Shown: piece after piece, positions 49,170-61,400 of the stretch
Position numbering within the stretch: position 1 is the stretch's first letter
Layout of the letters: each line of letters begins with the position of its first letter
Source of the DNA: Phytophthora colocasiae
Taxonomy: Eukaryota > Oomycota > Peronosporomycetes > Peronosporales > Peronosporaceae
Assembly (NCBI GenBank): GCA_018806915.1
Contig: JAGKQI010000095.1
Coordinates: forward strand, 1 to 64,000
Reading direction: 5' to 3'
Length of the DNA stretch: 64,000 nucleotides
Program-made: the position numbers and the translations under genes
The notes under the pieces: generated by a model
What the model saw: only the letters and a program-made list of their open reading frames with translations
Database searches by the model: none
What the model was told of the DNA's origin: nothing

Positions 49170-50290
49170 TAACATCTACGGTAATGCATATGAGTCTCAA
49201 CAGCTCAACGCCGCTTAGAAGACCAATTAATTTCATGGTAAAGAGCTACTTGCGGTGAAGTATGCTCTAGTAAGGGTTAAGTACATCTACTCGGCTCTAA
49301 TCGCATTATCAGTAAAGATAACAGAGGCACTGCGACTTAGTGGCCTCACCTCAGGCATATAATGGCAAGATGGCTCTCATCCTTTGCCGAGTACAACTTC
49401 GAGGTTAAATACAAGCCCGGAATGCTTTACGTAGTGGCCGATGCTTCCGCGCAGGCCAGACTACGACTTGGCATATATCACCAATGTGACGCCATCTGTC
49501 CCTGGCATTATACGTGACAAGACATCAGACAAGGACTTGCCAAAGCGCTTATTCGAGAGTTCAGTGTTATACACTGGATAACAGCATGCTGTGTTACAGC
49601 ACTGAACCTGAGGACACCCTCTTGTGGTCGTTCCTCATAACGAGAATCTTAAGTACCACATCCACTATGAGTTGCATGTAGCTCCAGTTAGTGGATATTA
49701 GTCATGAGAATATCTACTGGTCGCTGAGCACGACGTACTGGTGGCCCAAGTTGTACAATAAGCTAGCACCTACGTGCGTACATGCAATCCATGTCCACGG
49801 AATAAGCCATCTGCACCGTAGGCGATTTTGTCGGTCCCTTGGGGATGTTGGTAGGTAGTTCATTGCGAACTCTACGAGTGTGAGCATCTCGCCCCAGCGT
49901 CAGGATGCCCCGGCACAGAAGCTTCTGAGGATGATCTCCATAGCGTGATTAACGCGTCCAGTTTACTAATCGATCTACGGATGATCCGTCATGGACATGT
50001 TCAACTTGGTGCCCAGCGCTCTTGAACAAGGTCGGTACTTGACTCGACAGTCTTCATGTCCTCAACGCAACGCGCACCATTTATAGCGACAGAATCGGAG
50101 AATAAGGGGTGCTTGATTATGAAGTCCAGCAATTCTATTTTGTAGCGGTGAAAGTTTCTGATAACGGTGGATTAAGCGGAAGCTGTGTGACTGTAACCGA
50201 GGTAATTGATATTAACGAGTCTCCTTACGGGCCAACTGTCGTATACCTGGTTAAAGGTCGCGTAGTTGCGGACTGTTAGCGAGTAGATCC
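49170..50290 (+). pseudogene. Gypsy pol fragment: RNase H end to integrase, decayed
   Basis: GKELLAVKYALVRVKY, MARWLSSFAEYNFEVKYKPG match the RNase H end (element II has MARWLSFFAEYNFRVEYKPG). Integrase traces follow (LVVPHNENLKYHIHYE about 49620, VSTYVRTCNPCPRNKPSA about 49770) with many stops. Beyond about 49850 I cannot follow the protein. Belongs to the same kind of element as element II but far more decayed. Confidence 0.65.
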
Positions 50291-52440
50291 GGGGAGCTTG
50301 AGGGAATACTTTTTAAATACAAGCTTCTTTCTTGGTTTTGGTTGTTCTTAACTTGGTAGATACACGAGGGACTAGATTTCAGATCGGTCTCCACATCCAT
50401 TTAGGCGCTGCCTTTACAGCTGACCCCTAGCCGAAGTAGAAGAGCACTAAGACTAGGCGTGACATCTATCCTCGCACGCCACTCACGACATTAGGATAGT
50501 AGACGAGTCAGGGAGTAGATGGGAGGTACATCCGAAGTGGACCTTAGACACAGTACTGGGCCATGGGAAGGGTTCGACGATCGGCAAGGCTCTGGGACAT
50601 AGTGAACGCCCGACGCAGGATCACACGCTATATTCCAGGGTACGGGACTAACTCCCCAACCTAACGTTGTGCGTCCCCGCAGAACTCGGTTGCGCCCCAT
50701 GTCACGGAGGTACTTGACCACGCGGAGCTCTTCATCACTCAGAGCGAAGTAGCTCTCATCCAGTAGAGGAAATGCTGCGCAGGAAGTAGTAGGTGATGTA
50801 GTTCCAGGACGGGAGGCCGTAGTCGAACTTGAAGCAGTCGTAGGAACAACAGGGTAGAGAGCAGTAGAGAGTCTTGAGGCAGAGGTAGGAGCAGTCGGTG
50901 CAGCCTACAATGTTGTAGACGGGTCCGTCGGTAACTTCGTCAGGAGGGTGGCTTCAACTGGAACGTAGGCGTCTCCCACGCGCAGGCTCAGCACAGCGTA
51001 TATTCGACAAGCAGGCTGTTTCACGTTCATTAAATTCGTCGACCTTGGCCCGAAAAGACTTGAGAGCGTTGTGCACGACGACACCCGGGGCGGCGCTCCG
51101 GAGTCGACCTTGTCCATCATAAAAGCGCTAACAGTAGGTAACGATCCCGACGACGACGACTACAGCGGACGCGTAAGCTACCCAGGTAGCCTCCCCAGTC
51201 AGATAACAGAGTAGCTTCAACAGTCTCAGACCGACCGCAAACCCGGTAGTACCAAACGTCTGGAACTCGAGTAGGTCGAATACAGCCATAGGGAAGTGGA
51301 TCATCACCTACAGACACAGCAGACCGATCCGACAGAGGCCTTTTACGACGGCAACTGCTCGGTGCCACACAGTAGCCCCGGCGTCACTAGTAGCTTTCAC
51401 ATACGCCAGGTAGGCCACACCAGTTCGTAGACCTAAGTTGGGTTGGTAGTCGGCGTAGGTGATCAAAGCAGCCGTCCACCTACTCCTCAACATTAGTCCG
51501 TATTGACTGTACACCTCGCCACCTTCCTCCAGAACTTGCGCCGGCACGGCGAAGAACGCGTTCCACAAGGCGAAGATGTACGAAGGGCTACACAGCCTGT
51601 TGGGTTCGGGATCTCGAAGCACCACTTAATAACGACTGACGGACCCGAATAGCAAGCTGTAGTTCATACTCGCAACCATCCATACCATCCATAATTGTCG
51701 CGCTAGCGACCAGGCTACCTCTCGAATAGACGAGGTAATCACCCAGACGGCTATCCTGCCGAAGTAGACGGGATGTAGTGCGAAGCGGGCATACCGTTCC
51801 TAAACAGGTAGTAGCAAGTCGGTCAGGACAGTGTCCGTCCAGTTTCGACTCGTGCATCGACACAAGCTCGGTGATCTGCGCCACCAGGTCGGCGGATGCG
51901 CCCGGCAGACTCTGAGATAGCCACGCAGCTGGAGGATCAGAAGAGGGAAAAGGCGCTAAGGAGGTGTGTCCGTCACCCATGGGTGTAGCGAGGCTTGGCT
52001 TGTGTGGTCCGCGGTGATTTGGAGAATGATCTTCTTTAACCAGCGAGTGGAGTGGCGGCAGGGAGGGGCTCATCGTTGAGGGACCAGGCGTGTCGGGTCG
52101 AGTCCCGCGTGTTTCCTTTAAATGTCCTGGAAATCTGCCTGTGCGACTATCGACCGTTTGTCAAATATTGTGTCGATTTTGGTGAAGTCGTTTCTGAGAA
52201 ACGTCTCCGAGTCCGGGCGAATCTCCTCCTAACGGTGCTTCTCTAACGGGACGGCTTTCGTCTTCAAATGAATAGTACTGCTCATTCGACGATCCGCCGG
52301 CTTCCGACCAGTCTACTCCGTCACTACCTCCCTAGGACCTGCGACTACTGACGACTACTTCATTCCGACCAACCGAGCTACATCCCGAGCGTATACTCTT
52401 CGAACGCTCCGTTTGACCGTGCCTGTGTCTCAAGAAACAA
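50291..52440. other. No recognised gene; weak minus-strand frames
   Basis: Several minus-strand frames (52073-51588, 51625-51308, 51368-51117, 50721-50491) lie head to tail and could be pieces of one decayed gene, with Ser/Pro-rich start and no recognisable domain. No terminal repeats, RNA gene or conserved motif seen. Confidence 0.35.
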
Positions 52441-53570
52441 GCCCAGTGAAAGTTTTGGAGAATGATGCGTGAGAAGCTCTCTGTCAACCGCAACCCGAGT
52501 GGGTTGTACGCTCTCGACCAGCTAGCCGCGGCTCTCTTGGACGACGATCCAGATGTCGACTAGGCCTTCACTACTCCAGCCAACTTGTTGCACAAGCCGT
52601 CTCTGCAACAGGAAGCCTAATACGAATACGTGCACCCGCGTTTCTCAGACACCCACAACCTGACCGAGCCTGACATCAGCTCGGAGCCACAGAAGAAGAA
52701 GCTTAAGGCAACTCCCTTCCGTCGACTCCAGGCAGTATTCCGTCGGCGGTGACAGCAAAGAAGACGGGAAGACTAAAGAAGACCCTGTCTAGTCCGGTGG
52801 CGTCTACTTCTGGCAAGTGTCAAGATACTACTCCGGTGTCGTTCGTAGACCTGACCAAGCCCAAACAACTGCGTCGCCCAAGGATGCAGCTGTAAGCACG
52901 TCACCGCTGGACGTAGGAAAGTCCCGATCGAGCGCCCAAGGAGATATTGATTTCAATCCTCCCCCACCTGCCGACAAAACTGTGATCAAGGTCGTCCAAG
53001 ACGTCGAAGCCATCTACCGCACGGCGGCCAACATGTACAAACCACCGTACAACCTGGCGTACCCTTGGATGGGCTAGGAGGTCTTGTTCGACCCGGAGGA
53101 ATGGCCGAATATACATGTCGCTCACAGGCGGTTCTGGATGGGTCACAGGGGTCACTTCTTCGACTAGCAGCTTAACGCATGGTTGAAGGTCAATTATCAG
53201 CGATCTTCTCGTCGACAAGGCAGCCAAGCAGCCTGTGCAGAGCGACTCCGCTTCCATCGGTTTGTGTATCGAGACATAGGGGTATTATGACTTTCTGAAG
53301 CGGTTCGAGAGAGTGGACGGGGATTGACTTCTGATTGGTTCGGGGTTCATCCCAACAAGAACTCGACGTCGGCCAAGATCTACGTCGGTCCTACTATCCC
53401 GAACCTGGAAGTAATCTATGCCCAGGACCGCCCGGAGTACACCGCTCGAGTCCAGAACGCACTGAAGACCTTCCAGCTCGACCAAGGCGGTTTTAAGAAT
53501 ATCACGGAGTTACTCGTGTACACGGTGGCTCTCGGCCCGGACAAGGATATTACTCTTCACTCTTAGGTCG
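52441..53570 (+). pseudogene. Unrecognised dead ORF
   Basis: A plus-strand frame with unusually protein-like stretches: STPGSIPSAVTAKKTG and VSFVDLTKPKQLRRPRMQL; IYRTAANMYKPPYNLAYPWM; EVLFDPEEWPNIHVAHRRFW; SDWFGVHPNKNSTSAKIYVG; VQNALKTFQLDQGGFKNITE. It is broken by frame changes and TAG/TAA stops, several where a Tyr or Gln codon would fit. No family recognised. The basic low-complexity part with a VDLT word resembles the style of the antisense ORFs, but I see no alignment. Confidence 0.45.
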
Positions 53571-53600
53571 AGACACTGGCTCTAGTTCGTCTGGACATCA

Positions 53601-54503
53601 TCAATGATTGGATCCTTGGCATGGTGGTTGGGTGGCACTACGATTAGGGTCTTGGCGAAGTTGCTGGACAACAAGAGTGATGCAGATCGGCGTCTTCAAC
53701 TCCTTCATGGACACGAACTTGTCCCGGACGCTGGCCATGTGCGAACTTGCACCCGAATCGACGAGCCACTCAGCCTTGCTCATCGACCCTGTTGTCGTAA
53801 ACGCAAACGCTGACGATTCCTCTTGGGCACGCTGTCCGCGTCCCTCGTCGGCCTTCTTTGTGCGGCACTCGAACTCTCGGTGCCCTTGCTTCTTGCAGTA
53901 GAAGCATTTCCCTTGGAATCGACGCTTGCTGAATTCCTTCTTCTTCGTAGCGAAGGCTTGCTCTCGAGACGATGACGATTCATCCGAGCTCCCAACACCG
54001 GACAGTGCCTCCAACGTGTTGTTGAGGCTGAGGCTGGCCGTGTTCTCCAGTACGCTGACAATCACGCGGTACTCTTCCGGCAGAATGCACAGCAGCAACA
54101 CGATCTACCGGGTCTCGTCGAGCGGTTCACCGATCGCAGCCATCCGGTGGACCAGTTCCTTGAACGCACCGACATGCTGCGAGAACCGAGTGCCGGGCTC
54201 CATCTTGAAGTCGTGCATCATCTTGGTCAGAAGGAGTCGGTTCTTCAGCGTACTTTGGTTGCACTGCGTCCGCAGCGCAACCTAGACTTCCAAAGCCGTT
54301 TGAGCATCGTGCATGTACACTTGGTACGTCAGGTTCATGGACCCTTTAACCATAGCGCGATTGCTCACGGGGTCGGACGCTGGATCGACGATGTTCGCGA
54401 TGAGTCCCTTCCGAGACAGCTTCATCCGCAGGTTAAACTCCCAGTGGAAGTAGTTGACTTCCACGAGCTTAACGGAGTCTGCGTAGTTTGGGCTCATAAT
54501 CAA
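53601..54503 (-). pseudogene. Ty1/Copia gag-protease fragment
   Basis: Start MSPNYADSVKLVEVNYFHWE (ATG at 54497), then the Gag helix-rich region, zinc knuckle CFYCKKQGHREFEC (CX2CX4HX4C, about 53895) and the protease start AEWLVDSGASSHMASVRDKF (D-S-G, about 53780). Frame breaks near 54282 and 54100; truncated at about 53660, so integrase, RT and RNase H are gone. Copia order (gag-protease-integrase-RT) fits the W-DSGAS signature. Confidence 0.8.
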
Positions 54504-55123
54504 TTGAGATTATGCGAACGAGGCTTGTAGTCGAAGTGAGGTGTTGAATGGAAATTCGAAAGTGATTGAGATTGAATTAGAGGAAACTGTCTGACCAATG
54601 TATTCTACTGCTCCTACATGTATCCTGAGCGAAAGCTCTGCCTCTGACTCCTTTTCGTCGAACCGGAGCTGCGTCAGCAAATGCGCAAACTGACCATCCG
54701 TCCGGCAAGTTGAAGTAGTCGACCAATCAGATCCCGCGATCTTGGTATGATGGGTAAGGTGGACCAATCACATCTCTCCATATTCTGTTAAGTGTGCGCG
54801 GCACACGCCAAAGGTAACAACCGCACTACAGGCACGTGCTCTGAGGTAGCCAGGCAAAAGAGAGAGACTGCGAAGTGTACAACCGCAACAGCATGCACTT
54901 GTAGGAGATTGGAGAGCGGAGCAAGTTTAACTTTAATGCATTCAGTCTAAAATTCGCTCCAAAGAGCTCAAGAACACAGCCAAGTCAACAGGTATAAGAG
55001 CCCCAGTCGCGCCATCATTCGAATGCAAGGATGCCCAAGCCAACCACATACCCATCGTGGGAGGTCGAGGTCTCGGAAAGACTGGCCGACTTATCCACAG
55101 GAACATCCAGAACTTGCAGTACT
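54504..55123. other. Spacer, possible Copia 5' LTR
   Basis: On the minus strand a stretch from TGTTGCGGTTGTACAC (about 54893) to GTTCGCA (about 54513) lies just upstream of the Copia gag and has TG...CA ends, but I found no second copy or clear primer-binding site. The rest (54900-55123) is unassigned and may include the 3' end of a minus-strand gene cut by element II (see 63543-64000). Confidence 0.3.
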
Positions 55124-55128
55124 ACAAG
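55124..55128. repeat. Target site duplication of element II (ACAAG), left
   Basis: ACAAG directly before the LTR; identical bases follow the other LTR at 63538-63542. Confidence 0.92.
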
Positions 55129-55587
55129 TGTAATAGGTCTGCTTAGACCTATTAGGTGGCGTACACGTGCGCTTACGTGTATGAGAAGCCGTGCAAGTAG
55201 AATAGACTTAATTTAAGTATACTTATTTAAATAAGTATAATTAAATCAAATATAACTAAATTAACTGCAAAATACCGTAAAATGAGAACTGTTATTGAAT
55301 TTTGCACAAGCCAATTATGGACCTCCTAAAACTGTTTGTTATCTATTTCTAAAGGGTCTGCCAACGTGTGGTTGGCAGAAACTCTACTCCGTGATTGGTA
55401 GAAATCCATTGCTTTCTACCAATAACATGCACAAATGCACACGAACCACCCAATAATGTGGTTCGCCCATGTAGCCATTGGTGTGTACAGCACACCAAGG
55501 TTTGAGGTCCCTTTCCAACCTCTAACAGTTATCGCAACTGTTAGAGTTACAAGTGGTGTAGCCACTTGTACGTGTAACCCCGTTACA
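55129..55587 (-). repeat. Element II 3' LTR (459 bp)
   Basis: Plus strand TGTAATAGGTCTGC to CCCGTTACA. Contains nine perfect hairpins in its last 240 bp, e.g. 55358-55378, 55394-55423, 55442-55465, 55480-55496, 55520-55546, 55548-55570 and 55572-55588. An AT-rich stretch (55205-55255) may hold promoter elements for either direction. Confidence 0.95.
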
Positions 55588-55600
55588 CCATCCCCCCGTT
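55588..55600 (-). other. Polypurine tract of element II
   Basis: Coding sense reads ACGGGGGGATGG right before the LTR start TGTAACGGGG. Sets orientation and shows the plus-strand ORF is antisense. Confidence 0.75.
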
Positions 55601-55688
55601 AAGATTCGACGTATCGATCTCGACACGTTAATCAACAGAACTTGACAAGACCGTCAAGTTTCCGAGAGAAACCCGAGTTCATTCTGCA

Positions 55689-57180
55689 ATGAAATTGCCA
55701 ACGCCCACGTCTCCGTCCGCTGCTGCGGACGCGCAAGCCTCACCTGCTGCTGCTGCAGCAGGAACAATCCCTTCAGCAGTGCTCACTAGCACTGCTGTTC
55801 CCAGCGGTTCGACAGAGAAGCTCTCTGTCGCCGACTACCATGCTCTCCACAAGGAGAAGCACGCGAAGAAGAAGTCTTCTTCGCTAGCAGGGATCAAACA
55901 CCCTCTCGAATAACTCTTCGGAGAGAACTACGAAGACATCATCGACGACGATGTCGAGGAGGGAGAGCTTGAAGACAAGGCTCTCGCTCCCGTGTCTTCG
56001 TCCGAAGACACGCCCAACCCGCCCTTGGGGTCTCGACGACCTCGTGATGAGGTCCCGGACGCTTACAGCTCGAAGCGATGACGAAGCGTCCCCCATATCG
56101 AGGGCGCTCACTGCTCCGCCAGTGCGCGCACCATGGATGCCTAGTGAGGCAGAGATCCATGAGTGGTTCGGTGCAAGTTCACCACCGAACCCGATACTGT
56201 TGTACTATCAATGACGACGAAGTCGCCACGAAGATTGTCTTTGAGTCGGAGACTCAAAGACGCGACTACTATATCGGACTCTTCCATGAGCTCCGATATT
56301 ATGCAGCGAAGAAGACTTCGCGCAAAAGCAAAGTGCCAGAGTGGCAGGCACTTTGCCAGTCGTGGAATGCCTTTGTTGATAACTTCAACAAAGACCCGAA
56401 GGCGTATCGCGAGCGCGTCGTCGCGACTCGCGATCGCTACCACACTTACACCACTCGCGGTAAGTGTGAACGCCTCCATGAACAGTGCATGGAAGCGAAG
56501 ATCCCATGCGCCGTTCCTTTGGCACATTCTGCCCGTATTACCAGCCCTTGGCAACACGTCTCTCCGAAAGTGATATCCTGGGGTACACGGTCGTCCGAGT
56601 ACCCGATCACGTCAAGGAGCTCCGTGCTCGTCTTGAGCCACGCGATGCTCCGAGTGCTGTGGCTGACCGCAGCACTCCTCGTACAGGGCTTAACCCTGTA
56701 AGTTATGGTGGGCTTCGTACGCCATCACCATTTCCGGAACGTCCTCCATCAGGACGTTCCGCGGCTCCCACGTATCCCGCTGGGGAGGACATCCTTCCAA
56801 CGAATACGAAAACGAACCCCTTGAGAGTTCGTTCTCTTATGAGCCACGATCCGCTCCACAATCCAGCGGATCGCTCCACGCGCGTCGCGCAACGGCGGCG
56901 GAGGGGTGGAACACTCCCTCCGCATGGTCAACGCTATGACCATGACCATCGTGCCCTGCACGATCGAGTTGCTGCGCTGGAGCAGACACAGAGCGCTGAG
57001 ATAGCGGCTCTGAAGCAGGAGGTTCGTGTCCTCCGTGCTGAAGTTGGCCAGGCAGCTCAGACGGCCTCGAACCTCTCGTCCGGACTCGGGACGAGAGTGA
57101 ACCGACTTTTCGACCTTGTCGACGGTCTCGAGAAGGCCTTCCAGGCCTCTCGCACTCCTCAGTCGGACTACCAACCCTAG
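55689..57180 (+). CDS. Antisense ORF of element II (frameshifted)
   Basis: Runs opposite to gag-pol between integrase and 3' LTR, starting 102 bp from the LTR at MKLPTPTSPSAAADAQ. Ala/Ser/Pro-rich start, SVADYHALHKEKHAKKK, acidic stretch (DDDVEEGELEDKA), then a block with FESETQRRDYYIGLFHELRY and CQSWNAFVDNFNKDPKAYRE, then Pro/Arg-rich linker and a C-terminal coiled coil (HDRVAALEQTQSAEIAALKQ ... RVNRLFDLVDGLEKAFQ), stop at 57180. Frame changes near 55913, 56080 and 56480 mean this copy is not translatable. It meets the integrase end tail to tail around 57170. No known domain recognised. Confidence 0.6.
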
Positions 57181-58434
57181 GTAGTCCGTGCTGCACGTAC
57201 GGCTTCAACCGCCCGACGTAGAAGGTCGGGTGGAGCCTCATGCTGGACGGTATGTCCAGCCGGTACGCGTTACCATGCCGTTCAAGTACCTTGAACGGCC
57301 CAATGAATCTTGGAGCAAGCTTGCTTGCTCTAAAGTCAGACACTGCATGTTTAGGCAAGTTTTGCGTAGCTAACAAAACTAATGAACCCATTTCAAATTC
57401 ATTAACGTTGCCCCTACCAACATTATCAGCGTTCAGCTTCTGTCGATCGACAGAAGCTGAGATAGCATCCTGGACAAACCGTATCACGGCTTGTCTTCGC
57501 TGAACAAAGTCTAGCGCACTCGAGCTGACTCCTATCAGCTTGTCGCCTTTGTCAGCAGCAGGCCCTGCCTGCTCGCTATCATCTCTCATGTCTGTGCCCG
57601 GCACAGACATCGCGCGCTCGTTCCTGCTCGAACGAGACGTCGCACGCATCACCGCAGCTGATAGTGTGCTGTTATCAGTTGCATTCTGCGGTTGTTCGGA
57701 CGCAACCGTAGATCCTCCCCCTCTTAAGGAGGAAGCTACTCCACCGAGCATGCTCGGCAATCGTGGATGCCTCATGGCATTCACGTAGAACGGTGTATGC
57801 CCTGTCGAGGCATGCACCGAGTTGTTGATGGCAAACTCTGCCATCGGCAAGCACTCTCTCCAGTGCGGGATCGAGTGAGCGTAGCTCTTCAACGTGTCAC
57901 CCAGTACACGGTTGACACGTTCGGTCTGTCCGTTCGTCTGCGGATGATCCGCAGTCGACATTGACAATTGTGAACCAAGAAGTGTAAACACTTCTTGCCA
58001 GAACCGCGCTGTGAAGCGTGGATCATGGTCCGACACAATGTCGAGCGGCATGCCATGGTGTTTGAACACCATGTCAACAAACAGTCGCGCAGTCTGCGCG
58101 GCTGTAACAGAAGTTGGACGGCAGCAAGATGTACCATCTTGCTGAATCTGTCCACAAAGACAACGATGCCCGTCCTCCGCTTACTGTCAGGCGGAAGACC
58201 GAAGACAAAGTCCATGGACATGGACTGCCAACACTCCGACGGAGTCGGAAGTGACTGAAGAGGAGCCTGCGAGAACCGCGCAGGCTTCACGCGTTGACAA
58301 ACCTCGCAATCACGTACGTACTTGCACCCACTTGTACTGGTGGTGCCAGTACAAGTCACGCGTGAGAAGAGTGTATGTCTTCTCACGACCCGGATGCCCT
58401 GCCGTGGGGGCATCGTGATACTCGAACATGATCC
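56837..58434 (-). CDS. pol: Element II integrase (frameshifted)
   Basis: 58413-57889 holds the end of the zinc-binding domain (YVRDCEVCQRVKPA) and the first catalytic Asp (SMSMDFVFGLPPDS). 58072-56837 continues in another frame with the second Asp (IVSDHDPRF), Glu (DHPQTNGQTERVNR), EFAINNSVHASTGHTPFYVN, and a GPY/F module (APRFIGPFKVLERHGNAYRL, LHPTFYVGRLKPYV). The true end is probably near 57170; the open frame to 56837 overlaps the antisense ORF. A linker in the core (GGVASSLRGGGSTVASEQ) is long. No chromodomain seen. Confidence 0.85.
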
Positions 58435-58465
58435 TCAACCGAAGGTCATGATCCTCAACCGAAGG
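58426..58465. repeat. 20 bp tandem duplication breaking pol
   Basis: ATGATCCTCAACCGAAGGTC occurs twice in a row between RNase H and integrase. Its length is not a multiple of three, so it shifts pol out of frame at this point; a third partial ATGATC follows. Confidence 0.85.
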
Positions 58466-61400
58466 TCATGATCATTCGGAACGACAATGCGATCCGCATT
58501 GTCGTCTACTGCACTGTACAACAGTAGGCCTTCGTGTACATGATATCGGTGTACACGAGCTCGAAGATGAGGGGTTAGCTTCCGACGTGGCACGTCTGAA
58601 GGTGCTGCGAGGAACTCCAGCAGCCCCTTCGCGTCTGCATCCCTTGCATACGCGTTCTTCACGTCGCCAATCAACGTTGACGACGGCACACTTGTTCTCA
58701 CGATGCCAACTGTATTGGCGTCGACCGTCTCCGCGTAGTCAGGTCGACGCGATAACGCGTCGGCCACTACATTGAGTCTTCCGGGTTTGTACTCCACCCG
58801 GAAGTTGTACTCCGCGAAGAAGGACAACCATCTCGCCATACGTTGCGAGATGTGCGGCGACTTAATCGCCGTACGCAATGATGCGTGGTCTGTATAGACC
58901 ACGAACGGTCTACTCCCAAGTAGATACACTCGGAACTTTGCGAGTGCATACTTCATGGCAAGGAGCTCCTTGTCATGTACGGGATAGTTACGCTCAGCTG
59001 GCTTCAGCTGACGCGATTGATAGTAGACTACACGATCACGCCCTTCGTGATCGTGTTGCATCAATGCACATCCGATTGCAAAGTCGGATGCATCGCACAC
59101 TACGTGGAATGTTCGATCTTGGTCCGCCACGGCCAAGATCGGTGCCTCAGTCAATCCCTGCTTGACTGCACCGAATGCAACCTCGCACTCGGTCGTCCAA
59201 ATCCACTCAGCTTCTTTCTTAAGAAGCTGTGACAACAGGCGAATCTTGCCCGCATAGTTCTCCACGTACTTGCACAAGTACGTGGCAAGCTTAAGGAACT
59301 GCCTCAGTTCCTTCACATTGGATGACGTGGGCCACTCATTGATCACTCTGACCTTCTCTGGGTCAGGGCGCACGCCGTCCATCCCTACGAGACACCCCAG
59401 CACGGGTATCTCGCTCGCCCCCAAGATACACTTCTTCAGGTTCGCATAGAGCTTATGTTTCCTCATAAGCTCTAGCAGCTTCCAGAGATGCACCTTGTGC
59501 ATCTCAATGTCCGTCTTCCCGTTCGCAGCCCTGCTGTGGACGAACACGTCGTCGAAGTAACTCGGTGCGAAGTCGCGCACCGAGCGCAATAGATGCGTCA
59601 CGCATCTATTGAACGTCGCAGGGACGTTCTTAAGCCCCTGTGGCATGACGAACCACTCCCAAAGCATTCCGCTTGGAGTGCTTACCGCAGTGAGAGGGAT
59701 GTCCCTCTCACGCATGAGGATTTGATAGAATCCATCACGCAGATCTAGAGCACTGAAGATAGTGCTCAAGGCCATCGAATCGATGATAACATCTTTTCGC
59801 GGTATCGGCGTCTGCGCCGGTATCGTCGCATCATTCAACTTGTTGTACGCATGAACGATGCGCCAGCCGCCCTGTGGCTTCTTGACACAGAACGTCGGGG
59901 CACTGTGCGGGGACTTCGATTCCCGCACTTGACCTGCACGGCGACGACTTTCAAAGACGTCGTCGATTGCTTGTACTTGTTCACGCGGCAGTGGCCACTG
60001 CCGTGTAACACAGTACTTTGTGCCCGGCACGAGATCAATCTCGTGCTGTACGCCCTTGTCCTTCGGAAGCTCCGAAGGAATCTCGTCCGGGAGTACATCC
60101 TTGTAGTCCCGCAGAACTTCGTAGTAGGGACTCGACCTCAACGAGTCCCAACTCTGCTCTTCGAAGCGCTGCTTCTTAGTCTTCGCACTGAGGGAGTCAT
60201 CACCCTCAGTGATCCCATCGACGACGAGCTGTTTCAGCTCTTCGGCTTCACGATTTACTCTCTCGACATCCGAGAGAATGCAAATTTGTTCGATGCGTCC
60301 ATCGTACAAGTCCCGCGTGAAGCGCTTCCTACTCATCGTTGGAAGTGCGGTCAACGCCGACTCACACGTCGGCGGATTCTCCAACCGCATCCTCTGGTAC
60401 TGTAACCCAGTACCAGTACGTGTCAAGACGTTCAACGTCTCGACACTCAGTGTATGCCCTGCAGATACACCCTCCTCAGTCACGGACTGAGACTCACACA
60501 GCTCACTGAGCTGGTGCCGCGCGCTCTGATACTGTAACGCAGTATCAGTTCGTGGCAAGACGTCCAACGCCTTGACACTCGGTGTCTGCACCGCAGACAC
60601 ACCATCCACAGTCACGGACTGGGACTCGCAAAGCTCCCTGAGCTTGCGCCGCGAAGGTCTGCCATGGAGCTCAGCTCCAGGCGCTCCACGTCCAAGGCAT
60701 CCTACCTTGGACGGGACTTTATCGCAATCGTCAGCGGATTCCTTCCGCTGACTCGCACATTCAAGCACTGCTTGTGTGCCGCTCATCGCGTGCAGCACCG
60801 CTGCACGTGAGCACGCAGGTTCTTCGGGTGCTGGACGTTTGCAACCGCCAGCACCTCCTGCCGCGCAGTCGGTTCCCTGAACCGCTGCGCCTCCATCCGC
60901 TACAACGGATGGAGCAACTTCACCCGCTACTACGGATGAAGCAACCGCATCGTCGACTCCCGGAGTCGACGTGCTCTCGCTAGCTTCCTGCGCTAGCGAG
61001 TGTTCGCTTATACACACATCATCCGTTCCCAGAGCGGATGTACGATCGCTAGTTCCCGAAACTAGCAGCGACTGTTCGCCTATACACGTCTCATCAGCTC
61101 CCGGAGCTGATGACCGATCGCTAGTTCCCGGAACTAGCAGCGAAGCGCCAGTGGCGTCAGCTCCAAGAGCTGACGCACGCCTTTCGGTTCCCCGAATTTT
61201 GTTTATTTCGTCAACTCTCAGAGTTGACGCGACGTCGTCGGCGCGACCCTTGGGGGCTTGAAGTACCTCCAAGGATACCGGTAATACCGGTATAATACCT
61301 TCTCTCAGGTGAATCGCATTCACCTGACCATCACTCATGTGACAAACATCATTCAGATGTTTATGCTTCAGATGATTCACATTCACCTGACTATCACTCA

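Noticed and set aside
50135..50280. Frame resembling the end of a cadherin repeat (VKVSDNGG...VIDINESP)
   Set aside because: About 48 codons only, at the end of a decayed Gypsy pol where a chromodomain remnant is at least as likely.
52070..52110. tRNA T-arm-like GGGTCGAGTCCC
   Set aside because: No acceptor, D or anticodon arms at proper distances.
56837..57170. Sense-strand continuation of integrase beyond the GPY/F module
   Set aside because: Low-complexity Arg/Ser/Pro translation opposite the antisense coiled coil; probably a shadow frame.
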